DNA of 64,000 nt from Siminovitchia acidinfaciens (GTDB lineage: Bacteria > Bacillota > Bacilli > Bacillales > Bacillaceae_C). A model generated the notes under the pieces. It saw nothing but the letters and a program-made list of their open reading frames with translations. It was not told where the DNA came from and did no database searches. Shown here one piece after another: positions 1-7,884 of this stretch. The DNA lies in NCBI RefSeq assembly GCF_003605385.1, contig NZ_QYTV02000005.1:135684-199683 (forward strand). The letters run 5' to 3'. The translations under genes were made by a program, and so were the position numbers. Numbering within the stretch: position 1 is the stretch's first letter; each line of letters starts with the position of its first letter.

Positions 1-140
1 TCATACACATCATGAGAAACTTCTGCGAATAATCTTCGTTGAGCTTTGCGACGAGGTAACAAAACCTCCTCGAATAAACTATGCCTTGGAGCACCAAAAG
101 GAGGAAGTCTGCTAGTCGATAGGCGCTGGAGCTGGACGAG
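1..140 (+). repeat. Dispersed structured repeat, 3' part (copy 1)
   Basis: This is the 3' portion of the repeat family found between genes all along the window. It ends with the family's typical tail GTCGATAGGCGCTGGAGCTGGAC, split here as GTCGAT, GGCGCT and AGCTGGAC. The matching 5' arm would lie before base 1. No coding potential is visible. The internal block around 45-80, with TTTGCGACGAGG, is also seen in the copies near 10.4 kb, 55.7 kb and 63.7 kb. Confidence 0.75.
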
Positions 141-170
141 AGTAAAATTCTATCTCCATAAAGGAACCTA

Positions 171-197
171 AACGAGAAGCACACAGCTTCTCGTTTT
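171..197 (-). terminator. Terminator of the sigma/anti-sigma operon
   Basis: An inverted repeat AAACGAGAAG...CTTCTCGTTT with a 7-base loop overlaps the stop codon of the anti-sigma gene. On the minus strand it is followed by only a modest T-rich run, so termination strength is uncertain. Confidence 0.5.
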
Positions 198-1146
198 AAT
201 TTTCGAAACTACCTGTCTCTTCTCCATCAATTTTCAACTTCCAAATCCCTTTTTCCGGAAATGACAGTTTCCCACCATATAAATATATAGGATTGTTCGT
301 TGCACCATCAATGTGTTCGGTCTCTTGCACAAAAGTATGCTCCGACACCGTTTTTCCATTCTCATTTATTAATTGTACCTCAATTCTCTTTTTATCTTTC
401 CTTGAACTTTCTATTATTATGTCTGTTTCTTTGCGAATCTCCATTTCTTTCGGGGATTTTTCAAGTGTGTAGTTCTCTGTTTTTGGGAATGGAGGCAGGA
501 CTTCTAGTGAAAACTGATCAAATAATTGGCCATCCACATAAAACGATAGCTGCCATAGCCCTTCCTCAGTAAAAGGTGTAAATTGCGTCAATACATGAGC
601 ATCGTCCCCATTAAGTCCCGTTGACAAGATTCCATGTGATAATAGTATACTTTCGTTATTGTTTGCCGCTTCTATCTCGTATTCTTTCCCGGCAAGCTCC
701 TCAGGATTTCCCCAAAAGAAGATCATCAGCTTTGCAACCCTCCTGGGATCTTCAGCAACGAAATGATCAAAGGTGTTTAAAATCCCGAGCTTCCCTTTAA
801 TTCCGATGACTTCCTGCTTCGTATCCGGGAGAATAAACGCCTGCCCTTTCGGTATACTTTCAAGGTCTGTAAAACTTTCGGCCTTGTCTTCCATTGAGGA
901 CTCCATCTGAATGGATTGACTCTCCTCCTTGGCTGTTTCGCTGCCAAGTCCTCCTTCAAAGAGTGAGAAAGCAAATATCATTAAAATAGCTGAAAAAGAG
1001 ATAATTGCTGCTGCCGGTTTAAGGCTCTTCCTTTGATGAGTACGATTCTGTTGCAGTTTCAATAATATATTTTGCTGTTGCTCTTTCGTTAATGAATATT
1101 TAGGAAGGCTCTTTAGACTTTCTTTGATTTGCTCCGTTTCCCTCAA
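196..1146 (-). CDS. Probable membrane anti-sigma factor (RsiX-like layout)
   Basis: A protein of about 316 residues: a short charged cytoplasmic N-terminus (about 1-43), one membrane segment (about 44-62, AAAIISFSAILMIFAFSLF) and a large extracytoplasmic domain of about 250 residues that I do not recognise. It follows and overlaps the ECF sigma gene by 47 bp, the usual arrangement for a sigma factor and the membrane protein that holds it inactive. The function is inferred from that layout; no zinc-binding HxxxCxxC motif is visible, as in RsiX-type regulators. The start is taken as the TTG at 1146, nine bases after GGAGG; a TTG two codons upstream is too close to that site. Confidence 0.7.
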   Translation of the reverse strand: MRETEQIKESLKSLPKYSLTKEQQQNILLKLQQNRTHQRKSLKPAAAIISFSAILMIFAFSLFEGGLGSETAKEESQSIQMESSMEDKAESFTDLESIPKGQAFILPDTKQEVIGIKGKLGILNTFDHFVAEDPRRVAKLMIFFWGNPEELAGKEYEIEAANNNESILLSHGILSTGLNGDDAHVLTQFTPFTEEGLWQLSFYVDGQLFDQFSLEVLPPFPKTENYTLEKSPKEMEIRKETDIIIESSRKDKKRIEVQLINENGKTVSEHTFVQETEHIDGATNNPIYLYGGKLSFPEKGIWKLKIDGEETGSFEN

Positions 1147-1645
1147 GATCAAACCCCTCCTCTTGTAAAATGTCCTTCAATTTTTTCAATGCACGGTGAT
1201 AGGCTACGTTCACACTGTTTGAACTGCAATTTAATATTTCAGCAGTTTCATTGGATGATAATTCTAAAATCCCCCGCAATATCACCACTTCTTTTTGCTG
1301 GGGAGAGAGCTTATCAATGGCATCATATAATTGCTGCTGTTCCTGGCTTTGGATGATGATTTCCTCCGATCCAGGGACATGCGCACGATCCGCGATGAAA
1401 TAATGCTTGATCCTCTGCCATACTTTCTTTCTTCTGTAGCGGTCTATCACAATATTTCTTGCAATGGCTATAAGCCAGGTTTTCGGATGGGAGTTCCCCT
1501 TGAATTTGGAAAATTTATTCATCGCGATTACAAAGGTATCCTGCACCAGATCTTCCACATCTGTAAATCCCGTATAGTATATAAGGAAGCTTGTAATATC
1601 CCTTTCATATTTCTCAAACCAGTCTTCAATCGAATATTCCTTCAC
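1100..1645 (-). CDS. ECF-type RNA polymerase sigma factor
   Basis: A 181-residue group 4 sigma factor. Region 2 spans about residues 30-78 (VEDLVQDTFVIAMNKF, then the -10 recognition part PKTWLIAIARNIVIDRYRR). Region 4 spans about 112-160 (LSPQQKEVVILRGILELSS, then the helix-turn-helix NCSSNSVNVAYHRALKKLK). It directs RNA polymerase to a stress regulon that cannot be named from this sequence. GTG start preceded by GGAGG with six bases spacing. The downstream overlapping membrane protein is its likely anti-sigma. A matching ECF-type promoter lies just upstream, suggesting autoregulation. It resembles SigX/SigW-class factors; which one is uncertain. Confidence 0.88.
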   Translation of the reverse strand: MKEYSIEDWFEKYERDITSFLIYYTGFTDVEDLVQDTFVIAMNKFSKFKGNSHPKTWLIAIARNIVIDRYRRKKVWQRIKHYFIADRAHVPGSEEIIIQSQEQQQLYDAIDKLSPQQKEVVILRGILELSSNETAEILNCSSNSVNVAYHRALKKLKDILQEEGFDLEGNGANQRKSKEPS

Positions 1646-1672
1646 ACCGTCCCTCCTCTCCTTTACATATTA

Positions 1673-1698
1673 GACGATTATGGATCGATTACCTTACA
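1673..1698 (-). promoter_or_regulatory. Candidate ECF (autoregulatory) promoter
   Basis: On the minus strand TGTAAG (1693-1698) is followed after exactly 16 bases by CGTC (1673-1676), 28 bases before the sigma start codon. This matches the general Bacillus ECF layout (-35 TGTAAC or TGAAAC, 16 bases, -10 CGTC/CGTA). Confidence 0.55.
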
Positions 1699-1764
1699 TT
1701 TTTTCATAAAAAGTTAAAGTGGGTTTTTGAAGGGATTTTTGGAGGATAAAATGGAAAATGAAGA

Positions 1765-1791
1765 ACGCGGAGATGATAGCTATCCCCGCGT
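1765..1791 (-). terminator. Possible terminator after the NCS1 permease
   Basis: ACGCGG and CCGCGT can pair around a loop that itself holds GATAGCTATC. It is 15 bases beyond the permease stop. The following minus-strand sequence (TTCTTCATTTTCC) is only moderately T-rich. Confidence 0.4.
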
Positions 1792-1805
1792 ATACATCTT
1801 TCTAT

Positions 1806-3203
1806 TTAATTCGCTTTCGGCATTTCTGCTGTTGCTTCTTTTTTAAGATAATATTTTCCTCGGGTCGCAATTGCCAATACAATCGTCAAGACGAAGGCCA
1901 AAATCCCTGCGAAGAATGCAGCGAACGCTTCCAGGAAACTGCCCATTAGCCCAAAAGCAGCCATTGTTCCAATCACACTGGAAACAATAAGGGAAATAAC
2001 CCCGACCGGATTCCAGGCGTATAAGTATTCTTGACGGTATTCGAAATAATTCGGACCAATTTTCAAAACTTTTTTAACAACAAATGCATCGCAAATGACG
2101 ATCGCTGCCCAGGCAAGTAAGAATACTCCTTGGAATGTCAGCAAGGGACCGAGATAATCCAGAACTCCGGCTAACATACAGACGACCGCTGCCGTGGCTG
2201 TAAAAAACACCCAGAAGTTCCTGCCCGGTTTGAAACGAAATACATTTTCAAAGAAGTTGGCCAGTGAAAGTGAACCACTATACAGATTTGTAATATTAAT
2301 GCGCAATTGTGTAAGTATCGTAAATAAAGCCCCAAAAATTCCAATCAATTGTACAAAATAGATTCCCGGGTTTTCCTGCATGAAGCGGGCACCAAACCAG
2401 ATGCCGATCAGTCCCATTATAAAGAAGCAGACAAGAGCCGGGACGAATCCTACCATAAAGACACCCATTTTAAATTGACTCGGTTTGATAAAACGGGCGT
2501 AATCAGAAATTAGTAATGCAATAATTCCTACCAGACCATTCATGATACCGATACAAGTAATAAGCGATGCTCCGCCGACTGCCATCCCTTCCGGAAGCAC
2601 TCCCCAAAGACTCCCTACGTATGCAGGCTCAAGCCTTGCGGCTACTACCATTCCAGCCCCCAGCAAAATAACAAACAAAGGCAGTGTCCACTTTTGCAGC
2701 TTATCAAGCTGCTTCACGCCAAACCAGTTAAATGGAACAACCGCAAATCCGAAAAATACCATTAAGGCCCAAACAGGAATTCCCGGAATATATTCATGAA
2801 CAGCATATGCCATGATGGCCCCTTCGATGGCACAATACATAATGAAATTCAATGCGTAGATCAGGGATGTAATCGACGCTCCGATATATCCGAAGCCTCC
2901 TCCTCTTGCCATCAAATTTACATTCAGCCCGGATTTTCCAGCAACATAAGCAATTCCTATTCCCAGAACACCAGCCACGATCGTAGCATATATTTCGGCA
3001 AGCAAAGCATTCACCGCTCCGAAACTCACGGTCATCAAACTTCCCATTTGCATAAACAGCATCGCTGTTGCTACGCCGAGGGTCACATTGGTGATGCTCC
3101 ACCAGTTCATCCGGTAATGTTCCGGCACCCGTTCTAACGCGTAATCTTCTTTTTTCTCTTTATTTTCTACAATCTTTCCCTCATTTTTAATTACTTCCGC
3201 CAC
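1806..3203 (-). CDS. NCS1-family nucleobase/cation permease
   Basis: A 465-residue integral membrane protein with about 12 hydrophobic segments. Its N-terminal hydrophilic tail ends in RVPEHYRMNWWSITNVTLG, the region that opens the first helix in cytosine/purine (CodB, PurP-type) symporters of the nucleobase:cation symporter-1 family. It probably imports a purine, pyrimidine or related compound with a proton or sodium ion; the substrate cannot be read from sequence. It stands alone, with no cytosine deaminase, hydantoinase or purine-degradation gene beside it. A perfect cre match 123 bp upstream suggests carbon catabolite control by CcpA. Confidence 0.8.
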   Translation of the reverse strand: MAEVIKNEGKIVENKEKKEDYALERVPEHYRMNWWSITNVTLGVATAMLFMQMGSLMTVSFGAVNALLAEIYATIVAGVLGIGIAYVAGKSGLNVNLMARGGGFGYIGASITSLIYALNFIMYCAIEGAIMAYAVHEYIPGIPVWALMVFFGFAVVPFNWFGVKQLDKLQKWTLPLFVILLGAGMVVAARLEPAYVGSLWGVLPEGMAVGGASLITCIGIMNGLVGIIALLISDYARFIKPSQFKMGVFMVGFVPALVCFFIMGLIGIWFGARFMQENPGIYFVQLIGIFGALFTILTQLRINITNLYSGSLSLANFFENVFRFKPGRNFWVFFTATAAVVCMLAGVLDYLGPLLTFQGVFLLAWAAIVICDAFVVKKVLKIGPNYFEYRQEYLYAWNPVGVISLIVSSVIGTMAAFGLMGSFLEAFAAFFAGILAFVLTIVLAIATRGKYYLKKEATAEMPKAN

Positions 3204-3325
3204 ACTTTTTACCCCTCTCTTATTTCATTTCATCCCAGTATCCGACGGGAAATCCCTCTTCATAAATCAATTTCCTGCGAACAACTTAAAAGTTTGTGTA
3301 TTTTCCCAATCCCCCTTTGCAGATT

Positions 3326-3340
3326 AGCAACCGCTTACAT
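3326..3340 (-). promoter_or_regulatory. Catabolite-responsive element (cre), CcpA site
   Basis: The minus-strand 15-mer ATGTAAGCGGTTGCT fits every fixed position of the cre consensus WTGNAANCGNWNNCW. It lies 123 bp upstream of the permease start, in a place where bound CcpA could block initiation or elongation. Confidence 0.6.
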
Positions 3341-3620
3341 CATTGGAGATACCTGCTCTCCCTTGATGAAATTACATATCGCAAAAACCGTACCAACTTA
3401 AGACATAAGACCTAAATTTTCTATAAAAAGTGACAGAAACCTTTTATTTATCTGATAAAAAAGGAGGTAATTTGTAAATTTGGCTGCGTGGCGACTTTCT
3501 TTTTTAAGGGGAAATTCGTTCATTATTGCAAGTCTTTTTTCATTCTTGCAAAGTATCGAAAGCTTTTAAAGTTAGAAAGTGAAATTCGAGAGGGTGAAAT
3601 TAAAGAAAAGAAACAGATAA

Positions 3621-3870
3621 AGAAAAGCGCAAGACGCGCAGCCTTAGGCGACAAGCAGATGGAGGTAGCTCTTCAGTCACCATAGCAAAGCCACTGATTT
3701 CACTTACATCGTGAGAGTCATCACCGAATTTGCTTCATGCGGCTTTGCGGCGAGGAAAACATGCACTCCACCAATACGCTGTGCCGCAGGAGTATAATCA
3801 TCCTGGATTATCTTCCTTGCTGCTTGTGACCTCGAGCTGCTGGTGCTTGGCCGTCTGTCCGTCGGGACAT
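3621..3870 (+). repeat. Dispersed structured repeat (copy 2)
   Basis: The copy starts with AGAAAAGCGCAAGACGCGCAGCC and contains GCCTTAGGCGACAAGC, the paired blocks ATAGCAAAGC and GGCTTTGCGGCGAGG, and the tail GGCCGTCTGTCCGTCGGGAC. The short open frame across 3488-3685 falls partly in it and is not coding. It fills most of the 770-bp gap between the permease and yqjX; the remainder (3341-3620 and 3871-3975) is AT-rich with nothing recognised. Confidence 0.75.
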
Positions 3871-3975
3871 AAAAGCATCCTTGTTTGAAGAGAAAATTAG
3901 GGGTAATTTTATTCTTACTTTGGCTTTAAAAAGGCGGAAACTTTGTTTTAGATTCCTTTTCAAGCTACAGTGTGT

Positions 3976-4308
3976 CTAATCAATCATCCGAATCTGGCCG
4001 ATATTTTTCAATGAAATCCGCCGTGCGTTCCCCGACTGATCAATGACCCGGAATTCTTTTTGCAAATCATCGAAGTAGTGGATTGTACCTGTTAATTGCG
4101 CGAAGCGATTCGCTTCAAAATATGTAATCGAGACTGCCTTGCCTAATTCCATTGCTTCTGCTGCCGTTTCATCTAGCATTTCAAGCTTTTGCTCATCCAG
4201 CTGTTTTTGTTCCATCCAAGTTTCTTCTTCCGCCCACTTTCGGAGCATTTTGACATGCTCCGGAAGCATCAGTGAATTCCATTTGATTCTGCCGCGGTCC
4301 CGAATCAT
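3976..4308 (-). CDS. yqjX: YolD-like protein (YqjX)
   Basis: A 110-residue protein beginning IRDRGRIKWNSLMLPEHVKML, the signature of the YolD-like family. It is followed by a glutamine/glutamate-rich helix and a C-terminal small beta domain (ITYFEANRFAQLTGTIHYFDD). Family members are nearly always encoded beside a UmuC-type Y-family DNA polymerase, as here, and are thought to assist it in damage-induced mutagenesis (a UmuD-like role has been proposed). It lies 30 bp downstream of the polymerase gene in the same transcript. The ATG at 4308 follows GGGGGAAGG; an in-frame GTG six codons upstream lies inside that ribosome site. Confidence 0.82.
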   Translation of the reverse strand: MIRDRGRIKWNSLMLPEHVKMLRKWAEEETWMEQKQLDEQKLEMLDETAAEAMELGKAVSITYFEANRFAQLTGTIHYFDDLQKEFRVIDQSGNARRISLKNIGQIRMID

Positions 4309-4338
4309 CTTGCCTTCCCCCTTCACTTATAACAGGTG

Positions 4339-5601
4339 TCATGCCTTGTGTCCCCCGACAAGCGAGGCTCTTTTCCTTGTTGTTCCCGCTTCGGTATAGG
4401 AAACCGCCCGAAGCAGGGAAGCCGCCCCATGCCGGCGGCGGATTCGATCCATTACGTAGCCAAGTTCTCTCTTACGCTCTTTGTCCGGCTCAAACAAGCT
4501 GAGCTGGAGCAGATGATCATCAACAATGTTTGATAGAGAAACGGAAATTTGCCGCACAGTCTTTCCCGTATAGTGAGTTTCAAACAGTTCTCGGCACACC
4601 TTGTAAATCTCCATTGTTATATTTGTTGGCTCTTCAACCGACTTCGAGCGAAGGAATCCGCCCCCAAGCTCTTTTTCACTGTAGCCGATCCCGAGGCTGA
4701 CCGTCCTTCCCGCTTTTCGATGTTCCCGTGCCCGCCGCGCCACTTCTTCACACATTTCCAAAATCACCGTGATAATCTCATTCTTCTCTTTATAATCGCG
4801 CAATAAAATCTGGCTTTTTCCAAAACTGATCTGCCCATCCATGATGGGAGCCCCCAGTTCCGACAGATCAACTCCCCATGCGTGGTAATATAGTTGCGTT
4901 CCCATAATTCCAAACTTTTTTTCAAGTGCTTGAAGATCGTAAAATGCAAGCTGCCCGACTGTAAAAATCCCCAGATTGTTCAGCCGCCTTTCCATCCGCC
5001 GGCCGATCCCCCACATTTTCCTTAGCGGGGAGATTGGCCACAGCTTTTCAGGCACATCTTCATAGGCCCATTTAGCGATTCCTGTTTTTTTTGCCTCCAA
5101 ATCGAGGCACAGCTTTGACAGCAGCATGTTGGGCCCAATGCCGATGGAGCAAGTAAGCTGGAATTCGCGCATCAGGTCATCCCGGATTTTTTCAGCGGCT
5201 GTGATTGCATCCCCCCATAGATGACCCGTACCATTAAGCTTAATAAAGCTTTCGTCAACGCTGTATACATGAATCTCGTCTACGGGAACATAGCGGTGCA
5301 GCAGCCTGGTAATTTCGGTCGATATCCTTAGGTAGGTGCCCATTTTCGCTTCCACAAGCCTAATGCGGGAATCATTTGGAATTTCAAACAGGCGCGACCC
5401 CGTTTTGATACCGAATTCTTTTTTCATTCGAGGAGAGGCAGCCAAAACAACGCTTCCGGACTGTTGCAAGTTCCCGACGACTGCAAGATGACATTCCAGT
5501 GGATCAAGACCGTTCATCACCGCCGCGCAGCTTGCATAAAAACTCTTCATATCAATGCACAATATATCGGCGTTCGGCAGCCGGCTATAATCGACACTCA
5601 A
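4339..5601 (-). CDS. polY2: Y-family DNA polymerase, UmuC/UvrX type (PolY2, YqjW)
   Basis: A 420-residue translesion polymerase. Visible motifs: the first catalytic aspartate in CIDMKSFYASC, the YSVDESF block with the second acidic pair, an (HhH)-type segment around MWGIGRRMERRLNNLGI, and a C-terminal little-finger domain ending near a beta-clamp-like QLSLF. It copies damaged templates and is error-prone. The TTG start at 5601 follows GAGGAGGGG with good spacing and matches where homologues begin. The frame stays open upstream to 5799, but that stretch is a copy of the dispersed repeat and is not coding. A promoter with a LexA box lies about 230 bp upstream, so the repeat becomes part of the 5' leader. 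Co-transcribed with yqjX. Confidence 0.9.
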   Translation of the reverse strand: MSVDYSRLPNADILCIDMKSFYASCAAVMNGLDPLECHLAVVGNLQQSGSVVLAASPRMKKEFGIKTGSRLFEIPNDSRIRLVEAKMGTYLRISTEITRLLHRYVPVDEIHVYSVDESFIKLNGTGHLWGDAITAAEKIRDDLMREFQLTCSIGIGPNMLLSKLCLDLEAKKTGIAKWAYEDVPEKLWPISPLRKMWGIGRRMERRLNNLGIFTVGQLAFYDLQALEKKFGIMGTQLYYHAWGVDLSELGAPIMDGQISFGKSQILLRDYKEKNEIITVILEMCEEVARRAREHRKAGRTVSLGIGYSEKELGGGFLRSKSVEEPTNITMEIYKVCRELFETHYTGKTVRQISVSLSNIVDDHLLQLSLFEPDKERKRELGYVMDRIRRRHGAASLLRAVSYTEAGTTRKRASLVGGHKA

Positions 5602-5623
5602 TCTCTTCCCCTCCTCAGAACAA

Positions 5624-5765
5624 ATGCGCAAGCGCCTGTTCATCGACGTACAGACTGGAGTGACTCCAACGAGATAAAGGAAACACGGCGACGAAGGAGC
5701 CGATGTTGACTTATCGTAGGCGGAGGCGCGAAGTCTGCTAGTCGATAGGCGCTGGAGCTGGACGT
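5624..5765 (+). repeat. Dispersed structured repeat (copy 3), in the polY2 leader
   Basis: Short complete copy. The 5' arm AGCGCC (5631-5636) plus ATCGAC (5642-5647) pairs with GTCGAT (5741-5746) plus GGCGCT (5748-5753), then the tail GGAGCTGGAC. It lies between the SOS promoter at 5841-5870 and the polY2 start, so it is transcribed (antisense orientation) in the leader. Confidence 0.8.
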
Positions 5766-5825
5766 AGAATAATCCGATTAACAAGTTATCCATGAGCATA
5801 GAGTTTTATAGTTAAATGACAAAAA

Positions 5826-5839
5826 GGAACACTCGTTCC
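5826..5839 (-). promoter_or_regulatory. LexA (DinR) operator of polY2-yqjX
   Basis: GGAAC-ACTC-GTTCC contains the perfect GAAC-N4-GTTC core of the Bacillus SOS box (CGAACRNRYGTTYC). It abuts the -10 TATAAT of the polY2 promoter on its downstream side, so LexA would occlude polymerase. Confidence 0.75.
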
Positions 5840-5840
5840 C

Positions 5841-5870
5841 ATTATATACACCTTTCAATACATTATTCAA
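5841..5870 (-). promoter_or_regulatory. Sigma-A-type promoter of polY2-yqjX
   Basis: Minus strand: TTGAAT (5865-5870), 18 bases, TATAAT (5841-5846). The LexA operator begins one base after the -10 element. Confidence 0.6.
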
Positions 5871-5904
5871 TGGAATATTCAGGAAGCCCTCTCCGAGACA
5901 ATAT

Positions 5905-5948
5905 AAAAACACCCTTCCTTTCCATGAAAACTGGAACAAGAAGGGTGT
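5905..5948 (-). terminator. Terminator after yqjQ
   Basis: The stem ACACCCTT...AAGGGTGT carries an inner TTCCAG/ATGGAA pairing and is followed on the minus strand by TTTTTAT. It starts 9 bases after the yqjQ stop. Confidence 0.75.
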
Positions 5949-5956
5949 GGCGAGCT

Positions 5957-6757
5957 TTACTTTTTTAAAAAAGCTTTTTTACCGAGGCGCTCAACAAGCT
6001 TGGGAAATAAAGCATACAGAATGCTTCCGGCATTCATCCAACCAGGCAGATTGATTTCCCTGCTGTTTGTCAGCATAGCAGCAACGACTTTTTCAGCTAC
6101 CTTTTCAGTGGACAGTATATGGCGGCCCAAATTCTTAACATAGTTTCCGCTTGGATCCGCAAGATCAAAAAAACTTGTAGCCATCGGTCCTGGATTAACA
6201 GCCGTTACAAAAACGCCGGCATCGGCGAGTTCCATCCGCAAGCTGTTTGTGTAGCCAAGGACCGCATGCTTCGTCGCCGAATAAACACTTGATTTAGGAG
6301 TGGCGAGCTTTCCTGCCTGGGAAGAAACATTGATAATGTGGCCAAGCTTTCTCTTTTTCATGGAAGGGATCACTTCCTTTGTACATGCGATCAACCCTAC
6401 AACATTGACCGCAAACATTCCCTGAACGTCCGGCAAAGTCACGTCTTTTGCCTCGGAAAATATTCCATACCCAGCATTGTTGACCAGTACGTCAACATGG
6501 CGCACCTCTTCAAAAATGGCCTGGAAAACAGCCGGAACATCCTCATGCGAAGAGAGATCAAGCTGCAAGTATCGGCAATCCACCCCGTGCTGTCCGCGGA
6601 TTTTTTCGGCCATTTGGTCCAGCTTCCCCACGTTACGGGCAAGCAGGAACAGATTTGCCCCGCTTGCGGCACACTGGTAGGCCAGTTGCTCTCCCAGCCC
6701 TCCTGAAGCCCCAGTAATAACGACTGTTTTTCCTTTTAAACGTTTATTTCTTGTCAT
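5957..6757 (-). CDS. yqjQ: Short-chain dehydrogenase/reductase YqjQ
   Basis: A 266-residue classical SDR. The cofactor-binding glycine motif TGASGGLG lies at about residues 13-20. It is followed by NNAG (about 88-91), the catalytic serine in INVSS and the YSATK catalytic tyrosine/lysine pair. It is an NAD(P)-dependent oxidoreductase whose physiological substrate is unknown. The ATG at 6757 has GGAGAG upstream; the in-frame ATG 15 codons earlier lacks a site and overlaps yqjP. It lies 13 bp downstream of yqjP, the same pair and order as in B. subtilis. Confidence 0.87.
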   Translation of the reverse strand: MTRNKRLKGKTVVITGASGGLGEQLAYQCAASGANLFLLARNVGKLDQMAEKIRGQHGVDCRYLQLDLSSHEDVPAVFQAIFEEVRHVDVLVNNAGYGIFSEAKDVTLPDVQGMFAVNVVGLIACTKEVIPSMKKRKLGHIINVSSQAGKLATPKSSVYSATKHAVLGYTNSLRMELADAGVFVTAVNPGPMATSFFDLADPSGNYVKNLGRHILSTEKVAEKVVAAMLTNSREINLPGWMNAGSILYALFPKLVERLGKKAFLKK

Positions 6758-6770
6758 CTTTTTCTCTCCG

Positions 6771-7724
6771 TCATGCTGAAAAATATGCTGTACCATTATC
6801 ATTTATTTTTTTTGTAACCAACTCATTTTCCAATAGATAATCAAGCTGTGCTGTCGTTTCGGACAATGTCAGGCCAAGCTGCTTTTCATAAACTGCTGGA
6901 AAAAGGATTTTAGTCAGTTCAAATGTTGTTACAGGCTGTTCCTTCAGAATCTCCCGAACTTGCATGGCCCTGTCATGCTGTCTGGTCAGCCGGCGTTCAA
7001 TGAGTTCGTGCGCCTTTTTCACCTCGGCGCCATGGCCCGTATAGACCTTGCTAATATCCACATCAAGCATTTTTCGGAGCGACTCGTTATATTGAAGCTG
7101 GGGCTTCGGACGCTTATTTCCGGGATGGATCGAAGGCTCAAGCAACGGGTTGGATGAAATCGTTGCAAGAATATGATCCCCGGCAATCAAAACTCCGTCT
7201 TCCTCTCTATAAAAAGCCAAATGGCTTTGCGCATGCCCTGGTGTTTCGAAAACTGTCCAATTTTCTAAACCCGGAACTACATCCCCTTCTTCAATTTCAT
7301 AAGTGAGTGCCCGCTTAGCCGAAAAACGCAAAGGGGCTTTCAAGGCCGCAAGCATTCTTTCAAAATCGCCCTCCATACCGAATTCCGTGAACAACTGGCT
7401 ATAAAATTGATCATAGCCTTCAAAAAAGCTTTTGTCTTTTTCAAGCCATGGACGTACGTAAGGATGGCCGTAAACTGGAATTTCTTCCGGCATCAATTCC
7501 AATAGCCCCACATGATCCGGATGATGGTGCGTCAAGACGACTTGTTCAATATCCCTAGGTTCAAAGCCTATTTCTTTCAGTTGCTTTTGGAATGCATCCC
7601 AGGCTTCTTCGGTTTTTACACCTGCATCAATCAAAGTCAGGGTGTCCCCTTTGACAAGATATACATTAACGTCTCCTACAGCAAATGGTGTTGGCAAAAC
7701 AAGCTTGAAAATTTTTTCGTCCAT
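6771..7724 (-). CDS. yqjP: MBL-fold metallo-hydrolase YqjP
   Basis: A 317-residue metallo-beta-lactamase-fold protein. The metal site is clear: THHHPDHVG (about 72-80), a later histidine in ETPGHAQSHLAFY and an aspartate in IAGDHI. A C-terminal helical extension of about 70 residues (RQHDRAMQVREILKEQ onwards) resembles the winged-helix tail of RNase-unrelated hydrolases such as LACTB2/YqjP. Substrate unknown. The ATG at 7724 follows GAGGG; the longer frame upstream has no ribosome site. First gene of a yqjP-yqjQ operon, divergent from proI. Confidence 0.85.
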   Translation of the reverse strand: MDEKIFKLVLPTPFAVGDVNVYLVKGDTLTLIDAGVKTEEAWDAFQKQLKEIGFEPRDIEQVVLTHHHPDHVGLLELMPEEIPVYGHPYVRPWLEKDKSFFEGYDQFYSQLFTEFGMEGDFERMLAALKAPLRFSAKRALTYEIEEGDVVPGLENWTVFETPGHAQSHLAFYREEDGVLIAGDHILATISSNPLLEPSIHPGNKRPKPQLQYNESLRKMLDVDISKVYTGHGAEVKKAHELIERRLTRQHDRAMQVREILKEQPVTTFELTKILFPAVYEKQLGLTLSETTAQLDYLLENELVTKKINDNGTAYFSA

Positions 7725-7849
7725 ACCTAATCCCTCAACTTCGTTATTTTGAAAAAAGAGTTCATAATACAAGCATGTATAGTTTATCGATTATTGCATA
7801 TAATGTCATTATATTTGAATAGAAATGGGGGTTTGTTCTTCCAAACCCC

Positions 7850-7878
7850 TTGACATTTTTGCAATCTGTCAGCATAAT
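7850..7878 (+). promoter_or_regulatory. Sigma-A promoter of the proI T-box leader
   Basis: TTGACA (7850-7855), 17 bases, CATAAT (7873-7878). A start site near 7885 would place the whole T-box leader in the transcript. Confidence 0.75.
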
Positions 7879-7884
7879 CATATA

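Noticed and set aside
3488-3685. 65-codon plus-strand open frame
   Set aside because: It spans AT-rich leader sequence and the beginning of a dispersed repeat, has no ribosome site and no recognisable protein features.
5602-5799. N-terminal extension of polY2 to an ATG at 5799
   Set aside because: The extension translates a repeat copy; a TTG with a strong ribosome site at 5601 agrees with the start of homologous polymerases.
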